Source: Magnetococcales bacterium (lineage in GTDB: Bacteria > Pseudomonadota > Magnetococcia > Magnetococcales > DC0425bin3). Taken from it: DNA of 42,957 bases. Made by a program: the position numbers and the translations under genes. Under the pieces are notes generated by a model that was given only the letters and a program-made list of their open reading frames with translations, did not search any database and was not told where the DNA came from. Below, piece by piece: positions 22,535 through 32,024 of the stretch. The DNA is taken from positions 1 to 42,957 of the forward strand of contig JADGCO010000033.1 of assembly GCA_015228935.1 (NCBI GenBank), given 5' to 3'. Numbering within the stretch: position 1 is the stretch's first letter; every line of letters starts with the position of its first letter.

Positions 22535-24555
22535 ATCCCTTGGATCGCCGTGAAATCAAAATATTGCCCACCACCCTGGCCAATCAGATTGCCGCCGGAG
22601 AGGTGGTGGAACGTCCGGCATCCGTCGTCAAGGAGCTGCTGGAAAACAGCCTGGATGCCGGGGCAACCCGGATCGAGGTGCGCATCGAACAGGGCGGACG
22701 CAAACTGATCCAGGTGACGGATAACGGTTGCGGCATGACCACCGAACAGGCCCGCCTCTCCCTGGAGCGCCATGCCACCTCCAAAATCAGCAGCGTGGAG
22801 GATCTCTTCCAGATCCGCACCCTGGGATTTCGCGGCGAAGCCATCCCGTCCATCGGGTCGGTCTCCCATATGGACCTGGAGAGCCGAGTGCCGGAAGAGA
22901 GCGATGGCGTGGCCATTCTGATCCGAGGCGGCCAAATCGAAGAAACCCGCCGCACGGTGCTGCCACCCGGAACCCGGGTCACGGTCCGCAATCTGTTTTT
23001 CAATACCCCGGCCCGGTTGAAATTTCTCCGCTCGGATCGTACCGAAGCCACACATGTCACAGACCTGGTGTTGCGACTCGCCCTGGGTCACCCGGAGGTC
23101 GGGTTGCACCTCATGATCGATGGCAAATCCAGCGTCGAAATTCGTGCCGGCAGCGATGAACAGCCGACCCGTATCCGCTTGGCAACCGTATTTGGCAAGG
23201 ATTTTCCGGACAATTGCCTGGAATTTGCGGGGGGCAACGATTTTCTGCGCCTGTTTGGCTGGCTGGGATTGCCGTCCCAGAACCGGGCCAATGCCTCGGG
23301 GATTCACCTGTTCGTCAATGGTCGCTGGGTGCGTGACCGGTCAATCCAGCATGCAGCCCGGGAGGCCTATGGCGATACCCTGCCCAGGGATCGACATCCG
23401 GTTTTGGCGCTGTTTTTGGACGTGCCCCCGGATGCCGTCGATGTCAACGTCCACCCGACCAAGCAGGAAGTCCGCTTCCATCAAGGCAATTTTATTTATA
23501 CAACCGTGCGCCGCAATCTGGCGGATGCCCTGGCCTCCCTGAACAGACACACCGGAATTGCGCCGGGATCCGGACAGCACCGGATCAACCCATCCCCGGA
23601 CACACCCATTCTGACAGGCCAAACCCAGGGCGACATCCTTCAGGCCGGCCAACTCCCGGGTCCCCCCCCGCAGGTTGGCCTACTCCTGGGACAACCCTTT
23701 CGGGCTGACCAGCCCCCCAACGAACGCATTATCGCCACCCTGCCGGCTGCCGTCAGTCGCCCGGTCTACTGGGAGGAGACCGGAAAGATTCCAGCCCGGC
23801 AGGCAGGCCAGGAGACCCAACCCCCAGTCATGATCCCGGCCCGGGATCCGGCAGAATTCCTGTCATCCACCGGCCTGTCATCTACCGGCCTGTCACTCGA
23901 AGGCCTGTCACCCGCCGACGATCCGGCAGAACCCCGCCACCCCCATACCAGCACGCAACCCCAACCAACAATGGGTGAGTCATTGGGTATACCCCTGGCC
24001 CAGATTCACGGCACGTATATCCTGGCCCAGACTCCTGACGGCATTGTTCTGGTGGATCAACATGCGGCCCATGAACGGATCGTCTACGAAACCCTGAAAA
24101 AATCCTACGCCACGGCAACCACCAAACGACAGATTCTGCTCATACCCGATGTGCTGGAGCTGTCCCCAGCCGATGCCGGGCGTCTGCGCGACATGCTGCC
24201 GGAGTTGGCCCGGATGGGCGTGATTGTGGAACCTTTTGGCGAACATGCCTTTCTGGTCCGGGAACTGCCGACCATGCTGGCCACCACCGAGTCCGGCAAA
24301 CTGATCCTGGACATCATCCACGATCTGGACCGTTTTGGCAGCAGCACAGCCGTGGAACGACGGCATGAAGCCATCCTGACCTCCATGGCCTGTCATGGTT
24401 CCGTGCGGGCCAACCGGCGACTCAACAGGGATGAAATGGATGCCCTGCTCAGGCAGATCGAAGCGACCCCGCTTGCCGGCCAGTGCGGCCACGGGCGTCC
24501 GACCTACATCAAAATGTCCCTCAACGAACTGGCCAAGCTGTTCGGAAGACACTGA
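22531..24555 (+). CDS. mutL: DNA mismatch repair protein MutL, endonuclease type
   Basis: MutL links mismatch recognition by MutS to strand removal. The 674-residue protein has the GHKL ATPase motifs ANQIAAGEVVERP, ENSLDAGA, DNGCGM and FRGEA, and a Pro-rich linker of about 150 residues (from about 345) with short repeats of the type LSSTG. The C-terminal domain has the endonuclease motif DQHAAHERIVYE (509-520), then ACHGSVRANR and QCGHGRPTYI. The endonuclease motif marks a nicking MutL, as in organisms without MutH. The start is TTG 22531, overlapping the upstream stop codon, and matches where MutL proteins begin. It is thus at the end of the putative toxin operon. Its 3' end converges on a lipoprotein gene. 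Confidence 0.95.
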   Translation: MNPLDRREIKILPTTLANQIAAGEVVERPASVVKELLENSLDAGATRIEVRIEQGGRKLIQVTDNGCGMTTEQARLSLERHATSKISSVEDLFQIRTLGFRGEAIPSIGSVSHMDLESRVPEESDGVAILIRGGQIEETRRTVLPPGTRVTVRNLFFNTPARLKFLRSDRTEATHVTDLVLRLALGHPEVGLHLMIDGKSSVEIRAGSDEQPTRIRLATVFGKDFPDNCLEFAGGNDFLRLFGWLGLPSQNRANASGIHLFVNGRWVRDRSIQHAAREAYGDTLPRDRHPVLALFLDVPPDAVDVNVHPTKQEVRFHQGNFIYTTVRRNLADALASLNRHTGIAPGSGQHRINPSPDTPILTGQTQGDILQAGQLPGPPPQVGLLLGQPFRADQPPNERIIATLPAAVSRPVYWEETGKIPARQAGQETQPPVMIPARDPAEFLSSTGLSSTGLSLEGLSPADDPAEPRHPHTSTQPQPTMGESLGIPLAQIHGTYILAQTPDGIVLVDQHAAHERIVYETLKKSYATATTKRQILLIPDVLELSPADAGRLRDMLPELARMGVIVEPFGEHAFLVRELPTMLATTESGKLILDIIHDLDRFGSSTAVERRHEAILTSMACHGSVRANRRLNRDEMDALLRQIEATPLAGQCGHGRPTYIKMSLNELAKLFGRH

Positions 24556-24606
24556 CCATTGCAGTGTCATGGCTATCAACAAACGAACCGGGCTGTCCAG
24601 ATGAGA

Positions 24607-25341
24607 CTAAAAATTCAGGGTGATGGTTTTTTTGGTTTTGGTTTTCGTCTCTTCGATTTGCAGACGCAGCTGATAGGCCTGGGTGGCCTCTGCCGGGAAG
24701 AACAACATGCCATAACTGATCATGCCTGGTTGAATGGCCCGATGCTGCAACGACTTTTGTGCCATGTCATCCTGGATGCGGTCGATTCCCTCCTGGTTGA
24801 CGGCACCTTCGACGCCGCCAGCCAGTCCACCCAGGGCGATACCGGCAGCCGCTCCCTTGCCAGCCGATTCCAGCACATTCTTGTTGCTGACGATACCGAT
24901 GGCGGCACCGGCCAGGGCACCGGCAGCCATGCCCAGAAAACTGCCGTAGGCACCTTTTTCAAACATTTCCTTGGTTTTGGTATATTTCTGGGAACGTTCC
25001 TGGACAAACTTGCCATCCAGGATGGGCCACATGGCACCTCCAATTCCCACCAGAAAGGTCTGCGCATCCACGATATGGATGGCATTTTCGCCTTGATTGT
25101 CGAAAACGACCTGCACCGGCAACATGCCTGCCCCGATGATGTCAAATCCGAATTTTTCCTTGGCAATATCCGGATTGAAGAAAGGCTCAGAGCCGATGAC
25201 GGTATTGAATACCCGCTGGTGATTGGGGTACGAATCGGGAGCGCGGAAAGAGACGGGGGTTGCCTTGTACGCCGTCGAACACCCCACCGGCCCGGCGGCC
25301 AGCAGGGAGAGTGCCACAAAAGCCGTAAAAAATCTTTTCAT
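24607..25341 (-). CDS. lipoprotein with glycine-zipper segment
   Basis: This 244-residue protein has a lipoprotein signal ending in LLAAGPVGC, so Cys 21 is probably lipidated and the protein faces the periplasm or outer membrane. The middle (about residues 133-185) holds glycine-zipper repeats (GMAAGALAGAAIG and GKGAAAGIALGGLAGG) that can form helical membrane contacts. The rest, including the IIGAGMLPVQVVFDN segment, is a soluble beta-rich domain that I could not assign. It stands alone and converges on mutL. Confidence 0.8.
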   Translation of the reverse strand: MKRFFTAFVALSLLAAGPVGCSTAYKATPVSFRAPDSYPNHQRVFNTVIGSEPFFNPDIAKEKFGFDIIGAGMLPVQVVFDNQGENAIHIVDAQTFLVGIGGAMWPILDGKFVQERSQKYTKTKEMFEKGAYGSFLGMAAGALAGAAIGIVSNKNVLESAGKGAAAGIALGGLAGGVEGAVNQEGIDRIQDDMAQKSLQHRAIQPGMISYGMLFFPAEATQAYQLRLQIEETKTKTKKTITLNF

Positions 25342-25591
25342 GGTCGGAACCGGAACACAGTCAAAAGGATTGCCGTAACCCTCTCTCTAGCAGATTCCTC
25401 GCCCTTCGGCAAGAGATTCTCCACGCAACCGAGGCCGGACCAGGATCCATGAACCGGTGGTTTGCGGGGAAACAATTCCCCGACAAACCACCGATTCAAA
25501 AGGATTCAAGCATGACAAAAGCAACCGATACTCCTGTCATGCAGCAACGCCAGCAAACCCGGGTCAGGCCAGGCCCGGCATTTCTGCAACA

Positions 25592-26098
25592 TCAGCGACG
25601 TTTCCAAACCTCTTTGCTGATGAAATCTTCACCTTGTTCAATGCACTGGCCTTTCCAGCCAGTTGTTCCATCCGGCTCCATGACGCAAACGGTTGGTTTT
25701 TTGCCTTCGGCAAAGGCGGCGGCCAGCATGTTACCCATTTGAATGGCGATACCCAAATATTTGCCTTCAGAGTCTTGATAGTTGATCTGGAAGGCCTCAC
25801 CCTTCTTACTGATGATGGCAACGCCCTCGTAAGGGCTTTTATCGACCGCATTGACGCCGGACACATTGTAGCTTCCTACAGCAACTGCCTGGGCAGCAGG
25901 GGCAGCGGCAGGTGCAGCAGCGGCAGGTGCGGCAGCGGCGGGTGCGGGTGCGGGTGCGGCAGCAGCAGGTGCAGCAGCGGCAGGTGCAGCAGCGGCAGGT
26001 GCATCAGCAGCAATGGCCAGGGAAGGCAACACGGAACAAAGACCCAACGACAGAACAGCCGCGATGGAGCCGAGTCGGCATTTTTTAAGATTCGACAT
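25592..26098 (-). CDS. periplasmic protein with Ala/Pro repeat
   Basis: This 168-residue protein has a signal peptide (IAAVLSLGLCSVLPSLAIAA) and a low-complexity Ala/Pro stretch of about 40 residues (units like APAAAAP). A compact domain of about 90 residues follows, with YNVSGVNAVDKSPYEGVAII, FQINYQ and a Cys pair in VCVMEPDGTTGWKGQC. The domain type recurs in secreted proteins of proteobacteria without known function. ATG 26098 is chosen over an upstream ATG because GGGAG lies eight bases ahead and the signal peptide follows. It is divergent from the gene at 26367. Confidence 0.75.
   Translation of the reverse strand: MSNLKKCRLGSIAAVLSLGLCSVLPSLAIAADAPAAAAPAAAAPAAAAPAPAPAAAAPAAAAPAAAPAAQAVAVGSYNVSGVNAVDKSPYEGVAIISKKGEAFQINYQDSEGKYLGIAIQMGNMLAAAFAEGKKPTVCVMEPDGTTGWKGQCIEQGEDFISKEVWKRR
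25891..26010. repeat. Ala/Pro-coding short tandem repeats
   Basis: Imperfect 15-base units such as GGCAGGTGCAGCAGC lie inside the periplasmic protein gene and encode the Ala/Pro-rich linker. Copy number is likely to vary between strains by slippage; in-frame units keep the protein intact. Confidence 0.65.
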
Positions 26099-26366
26099 GA
26101 GAAAATCTCCCAATGATTGCGGTGTAGACAAGACAGATCGGAAATATACACAAGCCGGCGAGAGGGTATATTCAATTTACGAGAAAGTCAATATCCAGGT
26201 GGCGTGAAATGAATGCCATCCGGTGGATACCAATAAAATTCATTTCTTAATTTTCTGGATTAACTCACGATATCCTCCCCCCTCGTTATTTGCTTGCTTT
26301 CAATCCAGCAACAAATATAGGATGCGGAAATCTCGTTACCTGCTTTCATGCAAAGGGAGCCTGAAC

Positions 26367-26732
26367 ATGTTGATTCGAAACATTATTCTTATTCCGATGC
26401 TTGCAATCATGCTGGCCGGCACGGCGTGGGCCGAGGCCAAACAGGATTTCAACCTCACCAATCGCACTGGATACGTCATTGACAAGGTCTTTGTCTCCCC
26501 AACCCATCAGGAATCCTGGGAATCCGATGTCCTCGGTCGCGACACCCTCAGCGACGGCGAAACCGTCGCGATCCATTTCAGCCGTAGCAATAAATCATGC
26601 AATTGGGACCTGATGGTTGTTTATGATGATGGCGAAAAAGCCATCTGGGAAGGTATTGACCTGTGTACCGTCTCCAGCATCACCATCAGATGGAACAAAT
26701 CTACCGGTGTCACCAGTGCTGCCTTCGATTGA
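26367..26732 (+). CDS. small periplasmic protein
   Basis: This 121-residue protein has a signal peptide (IILIPMLAIMLAGTAWAEA) and a beta-rich mature part with LTNRTGYVIDKVFVSPT, VLGRDTLSDGETV and CNWDLMVVYDDGEKAIWEG. The pattern is shared with small secreted proteins of many proteobacteria, sometimes mislabelled argininosuccinate lyase; the true function is unknown. ATG 26367 has GGGAG seven bases upstream. The open frame reaches back to 26223, but without signal-peptide character. A hairpin terminator follows at 26790-26812. A weak promoter-like pair, TTGCTT and TATAGG, lies around 26293-26320. Confidence 0.75.
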   Translation: MLIRNIILIPMLAIMLAGTAWAEAKQDFNLTNRTGYVIDKVFVSPTHQESWESDVLGRDTLSDGETVAIHFSRSNKSCNWDLMVVYDDGEKAIWEGIDLCTVSSITIRWNKSTGVTSAAFD

Positions 26733-26789
26733 TGTGATTGACCCTCACGTCAGTCAACAACGTGCTTGCATGCTGCGCAAACCATGGCA

Positions 26790-26812
26790 GAGGGGGAAAT
26801 CCTTCCCCCCTC
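26790..26812. terminator. hairpin after the small periplasmic protein gene
   Basis: GAGGGGGAA pairs with TTCCCCCCTC, with one bulged C, around a short loop. It is 58 bases past the stop codon. No T run follows. The arm resembles those of the hairpins at 6005-6035 and 11832-11872. The rest of the gap to 26978 shows no gene. Confidence 0.5.
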
Positions 26813-26977
26813 ACTTATGCAGTAAACCTGTTCAAGTCACTCTCGAATTCTTGTTCTGGTCATTTTGAGATTCTGATTGTGCCTGGCCTATCCGTTCTGG
26901 CCAATGCGGAATTTTGGCAGAACCGTTTTTCCGGGAACAGCCCGAAACAAACTCAGATGATTTTTTTTCGCAGTTAA

Positions 26978-27574
26978 TCAGTTCATGATTTTTAATGAGT
27001 TCATGATTTTCTTCATGTAAACATCAACCAATTCTTTCGATTTTTTATCATATAATAAATCGGCTGAGACAATCAATTCTTTCTCAACGATTGATTTTCG
27101 GTAAAAAATTTTACCATTCAAAAATCCTGAAACAACAAACCAGTTTCCTTTCAATGTTTTATATGTAATCTCACCGCCTTTATTAATATAATCACCCACG
27201 ACATCATTATATAATTCACTTGGAGACTTATCGAGAGCATTATAAATTCCAGATGCGGTCAGCAATATTTTTTCGTCACCGGATGAAAATACCACTCCAT
27301 CATTATTATCAGATTCAAACTTTTGTGACAATATATTTGATGGATATTCTATTTCAAAATTAAATCTGTCATTGTAATATTTTTTATAGTATTTAATTGT
27401 ATTGCCAGACGTGTTGAGTATTTTACTGTCTGCTTCTGCTTCTGCTTTTAATTTTCCGGGATAGAACGTCACAGTCGAAACAATCATGACCAATAGAATG
27501 AATTTAGAAAATACATTGTCTGGACAGGATATGTTTCCTGATTTTATGATCGTTTTGGCATGGATCATGGCCAT
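26978..27574 (-). CDS. AT-rich secreted protein of unknown function
   Basis: This 198-residue protein was not recognised. Residues about 20-40 (FSKFILLVMIVSTVTFYPG) form a signal or anchor segment. The mature part is Lys, Asn, Tyr and Ser-rich, with YYNDRFNFEIEYPSNIL, then a beta-rich domain (EITYKTLKGNWFVVSGFLN). This resembles small lipid- or peptide-binding secreted domains, without a firm match. Codon use is far more AT-rich than in the genes on both sides, suggesting transfer. ATG 27574 is preferred because GGGAGG lies nine bases upstream; a GTG at 27583 would sit next to that site. The gene follows the AsmA-like gene closely and is probably co-transcribed. Confidence 0.7.
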   Translation of the reverse strand: MAMIHAKTIIKSGNISCPDNVFSKFILLVMIVSTVTFYPGKLKAEAEADSKILNTSGNTIKYYKKYYNDRFNFEIEYPSNILSQKFESDNNDGVVFSSGDEKILLTASGIYNALDKSPSELYNDVVGDYINKGGEITYKTLKGNWFVVSGFLNGKIFYRKSIVEKELIVSADLLYDKKSKELVDVYMKKIMNSLKIMN

Positions 27575-27579
27575 GAGAT

Positions 27580-29955
27580 TCACCCTCCCGGAGATGGCTG
27601 ACGGCGAAAGAACAGCTTTTGTCCATCACTGATAATGGTACCGGTGACGGATTGATTATTGTTGAGCCACTCGGAGGTCACGGCAATATCCAGACTTTGG
27701 TTACCCTGGGCGTCCCGGGTACCTTTTCCCTGCAAGGTCAACCCATCGGATGCCAGACGCACATTGTCGAAACGAATCCGCCCATCAAAAAAATTCAAGG
27801 TGGCGGAGGCCATTTTCCAGTAGAACGATTTTCCTTCTTGAAACAAATTCTGTCCATCCACCAGATTATTGGTAAAAACGGCACCATCCAGGCCGACCAG
27901 CCGGCCAGGTTCCAGGCGCAGGTTGGCCTGTCCTGACCACGTTCCCTCTGGCAACAACCGCTTATCAAGCTGTCCCCAAAAATCACCCTGACCGAAGAGA
28001 AGTCCTTCCAGTCGGATGGGAGCGGCAGCTTTGGTCTCCGCCAGCCGGTTCAGCAAGGAATCCGACGGCGGCGACACGTTCAGAAAACGCTCAAAAGCCA
28101 CCCCGGAGATACCCAGTCTGGCATGGAAAACCGGAAAGGGGTCCGAGTGCAGAATCTGGATGGCACCGTCCAGGTTGCCATTGGCAACCCGCAGACGCAG
28201 ATCAGAAAATTCCCAGGTCATCCGGGAAATTTGCACCGGGGTTGAAAACGACTCCATGACCAGGGGACCCAGACGACTCTTGCCACCTTGCAGAGTACCC
28301 TGGATTTGCCAACCAATCTCTGCTGGTCGCGTCAAGTGCAGGTTCATGGCCACCAGACCGTCTCCAGACCACTCCTTGATGTCGTGCAAAACGGGCAGAA
28401 GATTATGCATATCCCAGGTGCCGACCAAAGAGAGATCCGGTTGCGGATGCAGTTCTCCCCGCATGGTCAACAGTTCGTTCTCTTCTCCCTGTATGACCGT
28501 TTCCAGACTGGAAGTGACGGCATCTTGATGGTTCAGGGACAGCGCAATTTTCAGGGGAGTTCCCACAGGTTTATGAATGCTGTCGCGCCACAGGAGGTCG
28601 GTCTGGGTCAGATTCAGCTTGCCGGTCAGCACAAAGGCAGCTGGCCAAACACCCTGAATGTGCATGCTACCCTCAAGAGAACCTCCTGCCGACAAGGAAC
28701 CGACCGACCATGGAATCCCTTCCAAGGCCAGGGAGTTCATGGTGGTTCCTTCAAGATCGAGAACAAAATGATCCTCGTACCGGACGGTTCCCTTGAGATC
28801 CAACAAAGGTGAATCATTCAAGAACAAATAAAATTCCTGGAAAGTGGCCTGGGGAATCAAGTCTTCCATCTTGAGTATGGACTTTTGTCGAATGGCCACA
28901 TCCATACTGACCGGTGGTGTTTCTTTCCGGGTGGTCAGTGGGGTATGATTCTGTCCGGCAAGAGGTGCCTCTTTCCGGGCTGTTGCAGCAGGATCCTTGG
29001 GAGGGGGGGAAGCCAGAATATCCTTCCGGATCTGATCGGGTCGTTCGTTGAGCAGGGCCACAAGAAGATTCTTCCTGGCCGACGGTGAAGGCGTCTTGCG
29101 GTTTGCCGGGAAAAATTCCAAACGGTGCAATTCCAGCCAGGAGTTGGTCTGCATGCCATGCAGGAGTTTGCCGTGGACCAGGGTGGAAAAGTAGCCCCGT
29201 TCAGCGCGGGCATTGAGGTGAAGTTTGTTCAATATGGCGGTGAGATGATCTGGACGACTCGATTTTCCCTCCACACTGAGCAACAGAGGCATTTCCAGGG
29301 GATTGAGAGACATGGGCAGAGGTCCGATCTGACCATGGGCGGTAAAAGGAATGGATTGCACCAGGGCTGAACCACTGATGGCTGATGCCCGTTGGGGAGT
29401 CAGATTGTGGATCTGTATCTGGATATGATCCATCACCCAATTCCGTTCGTCAGGTTGTTCCTGGTTTTTCAGCCGGAGCGTTCCGTCGCGAATGACAACC
29501 CGTCCCAGGGTCAGGTCAGTCAACGCCAGACCCAGGGTCCTGGACATGTTGGCATTGCTCCACCGGGCACCATCCCTGGCCCGGTTCAACAGAGGCCGGT
29601 CGGAACGCTGGACAAGGTTGATCTGGGGATTAACCAGCATGACCGAAGTTACTTTGATTTTTGATGTAAACAGAAAACTCCAATCCAGTCCAACATAAAT
29701 TTGTCCGACCCGCAACAGAGGCGGATCGGCGGGGTCAAATGATTTGACTTCCAGGGATTTCAGTTCCAGGCGCAAACCTCCTGCCGGGGCAAGCTCGACG
29801 GCATCGATGGAGACCGGATAACCAAGAATGACTTCCAGGGTGCGGACAATGTAGGGGCGATATTGATCGGGATCGACGATGCGGGGTGCCAGGACCACGA
29901 TGCCCCCCAGGAGGAAGGCAAGAACGGCCAACAGGATCGCACTGTTGCGCGTCAT
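27580..29955 (-). CDS. AsmA-like protein
   Basis: This 791-residue protein has one N-terminal membrane segment ([18 protein letters not shown], residues 7-24). An AsmA-type start follows ([20 protein letters not shown], then [12 protein letters not shown]), and then long beta-rich repeats typical of periplasmic AsmA/TamB/DUF3971 bridge proteins that help move lipids to the outer membrane. The C-terminal part ends with [19 protein letters not shown], as seen in this family. A Pro, Lys and Thr-rich insert (about residues 318-360) breaks the repeat. ATG 29955 overlaps the gatB stop codon as ATGA. Its role in lipid transport is family knowledge; substrate unknown. Confidence 0.85.
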   Translation of the reverse strand: MTRNSAILLAVLAFLLGGIVVLAPRIVDPDQYRPYIVRTLEVILGYPVSIDAVELAPAGGLRLELKSLEVKSFDPADPPLLRVGQIYVGLDWSFLFTSKIKVTSVMLVNPQINLVQRSDRPLLNRARDGARWSNANMSRTLGLALTDLTLGRVVIRDGTLRLKNQEQPDERNWVMDHIQIQIHNLTPQRASAISGSALVQSIPFTAHGQIGPLPMSLNPLEMPLLLSVEGKSSRPDHLTAILNKLHLNARAERGYFSTLVHGKLLHGMQTNSWLELHRLEFFPANRKTPSPSARKNLLVALLNERPDQIRKDILASPPPKDPAATARKEAPLAGQNHTPLTTRKETPPVSMDVAIRQKSILKMEDLIPQATFQEFYLFLNDSPLLDLKGTVRYEDHFVLDLEGTTMNSLALEGIPWSVGSLSAGGSLEGSMHIQGVWPAAFVLTGKLNLTQTDLLWRDSIHKPVGTPLKIALSLNHQDAVTSSLETVIQGEENELLTMRGELHPQPDLSLVGTWDMHNLLPVLHDIKEWSGDGLVAMNLHLTRPAEIGWQIQGTLQGGKSRLGPLVMESFSTPVQISRMTWEFSDLRLRVANGNLDGAIQILHSDPFPVFHARLGISGVAFERFLNVSPPSDSLLNRLAETKAAAPIRLEGLLFGQGDFWGQLDKRLLPEGTWSGQANLRLEPGRLVGLDGAVFTNNLVDGQNLFQEGKSFYWKMASATLNFFDGRIRFDNVRLASDGLTLQGKGTRDAQGNQSLDIAVTSEWLNNNQSVTGTIISDGQKLFFRRQPSPGG

Positions 29956-31403
29956 CCGGACAGTTTATCCTTGAGCAACTGGTTGACCATGGCCGGATTG
30001 GCCTGTCCCCTGGTCTCTTTCATGATCTGTCCGACAAAAAATCCCAGCAAACGGGTCTTGCCAGCCCGGTATTGCATCACTTCCTGGGGATTGCTGGCCA
30101 GGACCTGTTCGACTATGGCTTCGATGGCACCGCTGTCACTGACCTGTTGCAGTCCCTGGGCGGCAATAATCTTTTCGGGGGGATCGCCGGTGGTGAACAT
30201 GGTCCCGAAAACCTGCTTGGCCATTTTGCCGGAAATGGTACCTTGGCCGATCAGGCCAATCAAGCGTCCCAACTCCTTGGCGGCCACGGGCGAAGCGCTG
30301 ATCTCCCTGTTTTCCTTGTTGAGAAGACCCAGCAGCTCCACGGCAACCCAATTGGCGGCTGCTTTGGGATTGTTGGCTGTGCCGGCGACCTCTTCATAAT
30401 AATCGGCCACATCACGGGCAGCGGTCAGCACGGCGGCATCATACGCGGAGAGGCCATAGTGCGTCTGGAAACGTGCCTGCCGGGCATCGGGAAGTTCGGG
30501 AAGGGTGGCTGCCTGGGCGGCGATCCGTTCCGGGGTGATGTGCAGGGGCGGCAGGTCCGGTTCGGGGAAATAACGGTAGTCGTTGGCTTCCTCCTTGCTG
30601 CGCATGGAACGGGTGACCTCTTTTTCGGCATCCCACAACCGGGTCTCCTGCACGATCCGTCCACCACTTTCCAACACATCGATATGGCGCTCTGCCTCAT
30701 GGTCGATGGCCCGCATGACATTCCGGATTGAATTGAGATTTTTCAATTCACAGCGGGTTCCGAACGGCTCCTGACCCCGGGGCCGAACCGAGACATTCGC
30801 ATCACAACGGAAGGAGCCTTCCTCCATATTGCCGTCACACACTTCCAGGTAACGGACAATACTGCGCAATTTTTTCAAATATTCCCCGGCCTCGGCGGCG
30901 GAACGCAAATCCGGTTCCGAGACAATTTCCATCAGGGGGACACCGGTCCGGTTCAAATCCACCCAGGAGGCTCCGGCAATGCCTTCATGCATGTTTTTGC
31001 CGGCGTCCACTTCCATGTGAATGCGGGTGATGCCGATGATTTTTTCCTGATCTGCGCCTGTTGCAATACGCACCTGCCCCCCGGAGACAATGGGCAGTTC
31101 ATACTGGGTGATCTGGTAACCTGCCGGCAGGTCCGGGTAAAAATAATTTTTGCGGGAAAATTCGCTGTGAAGATTGATGGCTCCCGCAATGGCCAGACCG
31201 GTGCGAATGGCCATGTTGACCGCTTCCTGGTTCAGGACGGGCAGCACGCCGGGAAAGGCGGCACACACCGGACAGATTTGCGTATTGGGTTCTGCCCCGA
31301 AACGGGTGGCACAGCCGCAGAAAACCTTTGACCGGGTGCGCATCTGGGCGTGGATTTCCAGGCCGATGACAATTTCATATCCGGGATGCGTAGCCATGTC
31401 CAT
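29952..31403 (-). CDS. gatB: Asp-tRNA(Asn)/Glu-tRNA(Gln) amidotransferase subunit B
   Basis: GatB activates misacylated Glu-tRNA(Gln) or Asp-tRNA(Asn) for amidation with ammonia from GatA. The 483-residue protein has IGLEIHAQ, a zinc-binding Cys set (FCGCATRF and CPVCAAFPG), AIRTGLAI, the segment [18 protein letters not shown], and a C-terminal YqeY-like tail. Length is normal. ATG 31403 or 31397 may start it. gatC and gatA are not next to it in this window. The downstream AsmA-like gene is coupled by an overlapping stop/start. Confidence 0.97.
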   Translation of the reverse strand: MDMATHPGYEIVIGLEIHAQMRTRSKVFCGCATRFGAEPNTQICPVCAAFPGVLPVLNQEAVNMAIRTGLAIAGAINLHSEFSRKNYFYPDLPAGYQITQYELPIVSGGQVRIATGADQEKIIGITRIHMEVDAGKNMHEGIAGASWVDLNRTGVPLMEIVSEPDLRSAAEAGEYLKKLRSIVRYLEVCDGNMEEGSFRCDANVSVRPRGQEPFGTRCELKNLNSIRNVMRAIDHEAERHIDVLESGGRIVQETRLWDAEKEVTRSMRSKEEANDYRYFPEPDLPPLHITPERIAAQAATLPELPDARQARFQTHYGLSAYDAAVLTAARDVADYYEEVAGTANNPKAAANWVAVELLGLLNKENREISASPVAAKELGRLIGLIGQGTISGKMAKQVFGTMFTTGDPPEKIIAAQGLQQVSDSGAIEAIVEQVLASNPQEVMQYRAGKTRLLGFFVGQIMKETRGQANPAMVNQLLKDKLSG

Positions 31404-31520
31404 TCATTTCCAGTGCCTGTTGGGGAGTCCCCATCATTCCCTTGTTTGCCAACACCTTGGGTCCCGAGAGGTCCACCGCATCAGCGGCTTCACGTTCGGC
31501 ACACGCAAGCACACGGACTC

Positions 31521-31811
31521 TCACCGCTGACCGAGCCGAGCTAAAACCACAGCCAATGAATCAGCCGTTATCTTTCCCGCTTCATATCTTGAAATGCGTG
31601 ATTCCGCCTCCTCTGACCACAGTGCATCAACTCCATTTTCATCGAAACGCACGGTGGTAGAGACCTTCGTTCCACTCCCGGCGGGACGACCACGGCGAAT
31701 CAGTTGGTTGCCCATGTATTCGTCCGCCTCTTCGAAAAAAGCATCTGTCAGTTCCGGGGCATCATCCGGGTCAATCCACTCTGTTGCCGTATTTGGCGTG
31801 TTCCCGTTCAT
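31521..31811 (-). CDS. chimeric BrnA-like antitoxin with foreign C-terminus
   Basis: The first 58 or so residues (DPDDAPELTDAFFEEADEYM, then RRGRPAGSGTKVSTTVRFD) match BrnA copies 1 and 2 almost residue for residue. The DNA-binding end IAAFRATGKGWQTRM is gone. It is replaced by GVDALWSEEAESRISRYEAG, then KITADSLAVVLARLGQR, which resembles the C-terminus of the addiction-module component family (Unstab_antitox, with a WxxEAExR pattern). The toxin gene upstream is deleted (31771-31858). The gene thus looks like a recombination product. It may act as an orphan anti-toxin able to bind BrnT from the other loci, but that is inference. It ends 117 bases before gatB. Confidence 0.75.
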   Translation of the reverse strand: MNGNTPNTATEWIDPDDAPELTDAFFEEADEYMGNQLIRRGRPAGSGTKVSTTVRFDENGVDALWSEEAESRISRYEAGKITADSLAVVLARLGQR

Positions 31812-31858
31812 TAGCTTTCCTCAACGAAGTGATGCGACGGATCGTAGAGGATTTTCAT
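31771..31858 (-). pseudogene. brnT remnant with internal deletion
   Basis: Reading the minus strand, ATGAAAATCCTCTACGATCC encodes the BrnT start MKILYDP. The DNA then jumps directly to CGTCGCATCACTTCGTTGAG, which in a different frame encodes RRITSLRKANERE, the BrnT end. About 195 bases present in the intact copies are missing, and the deletion shifts the frame. The C-terminal frame ends at a TGA inside brnA, as in the intact loci. Toxin function must be lost. Confidence 0.75.
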
Positions 31859-31864
31859 GCTCGC

Positions 31865-31883
31865 CATTGTCGTAACGTTTATT
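31865..31883 (-). promoter_or_regulatory. conserved element ahead of the brnT remnant
   Basis: On the minus strand AATAAACGTTACGACAATG differs at one position from the element at 21088-21106. Its survival ahead of a dead toxin gene and a live antitoxin frame suggests it still drives or controls the antitoxin. Confidence 0.45.
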
Positions 31884-32024
31884 TGGAGATGCCAACACGC
31901 AATGTCTCCATGATCTCAGGTTGATCATGCCGCCAATCGGACACCAAATCAACCCCTGGCAGCAAAGCCTTTGGCTACAGGCTTTGGCCACCGGGGTTGA
32001 TCATGCTGAACCTGCTGCGGTTGA

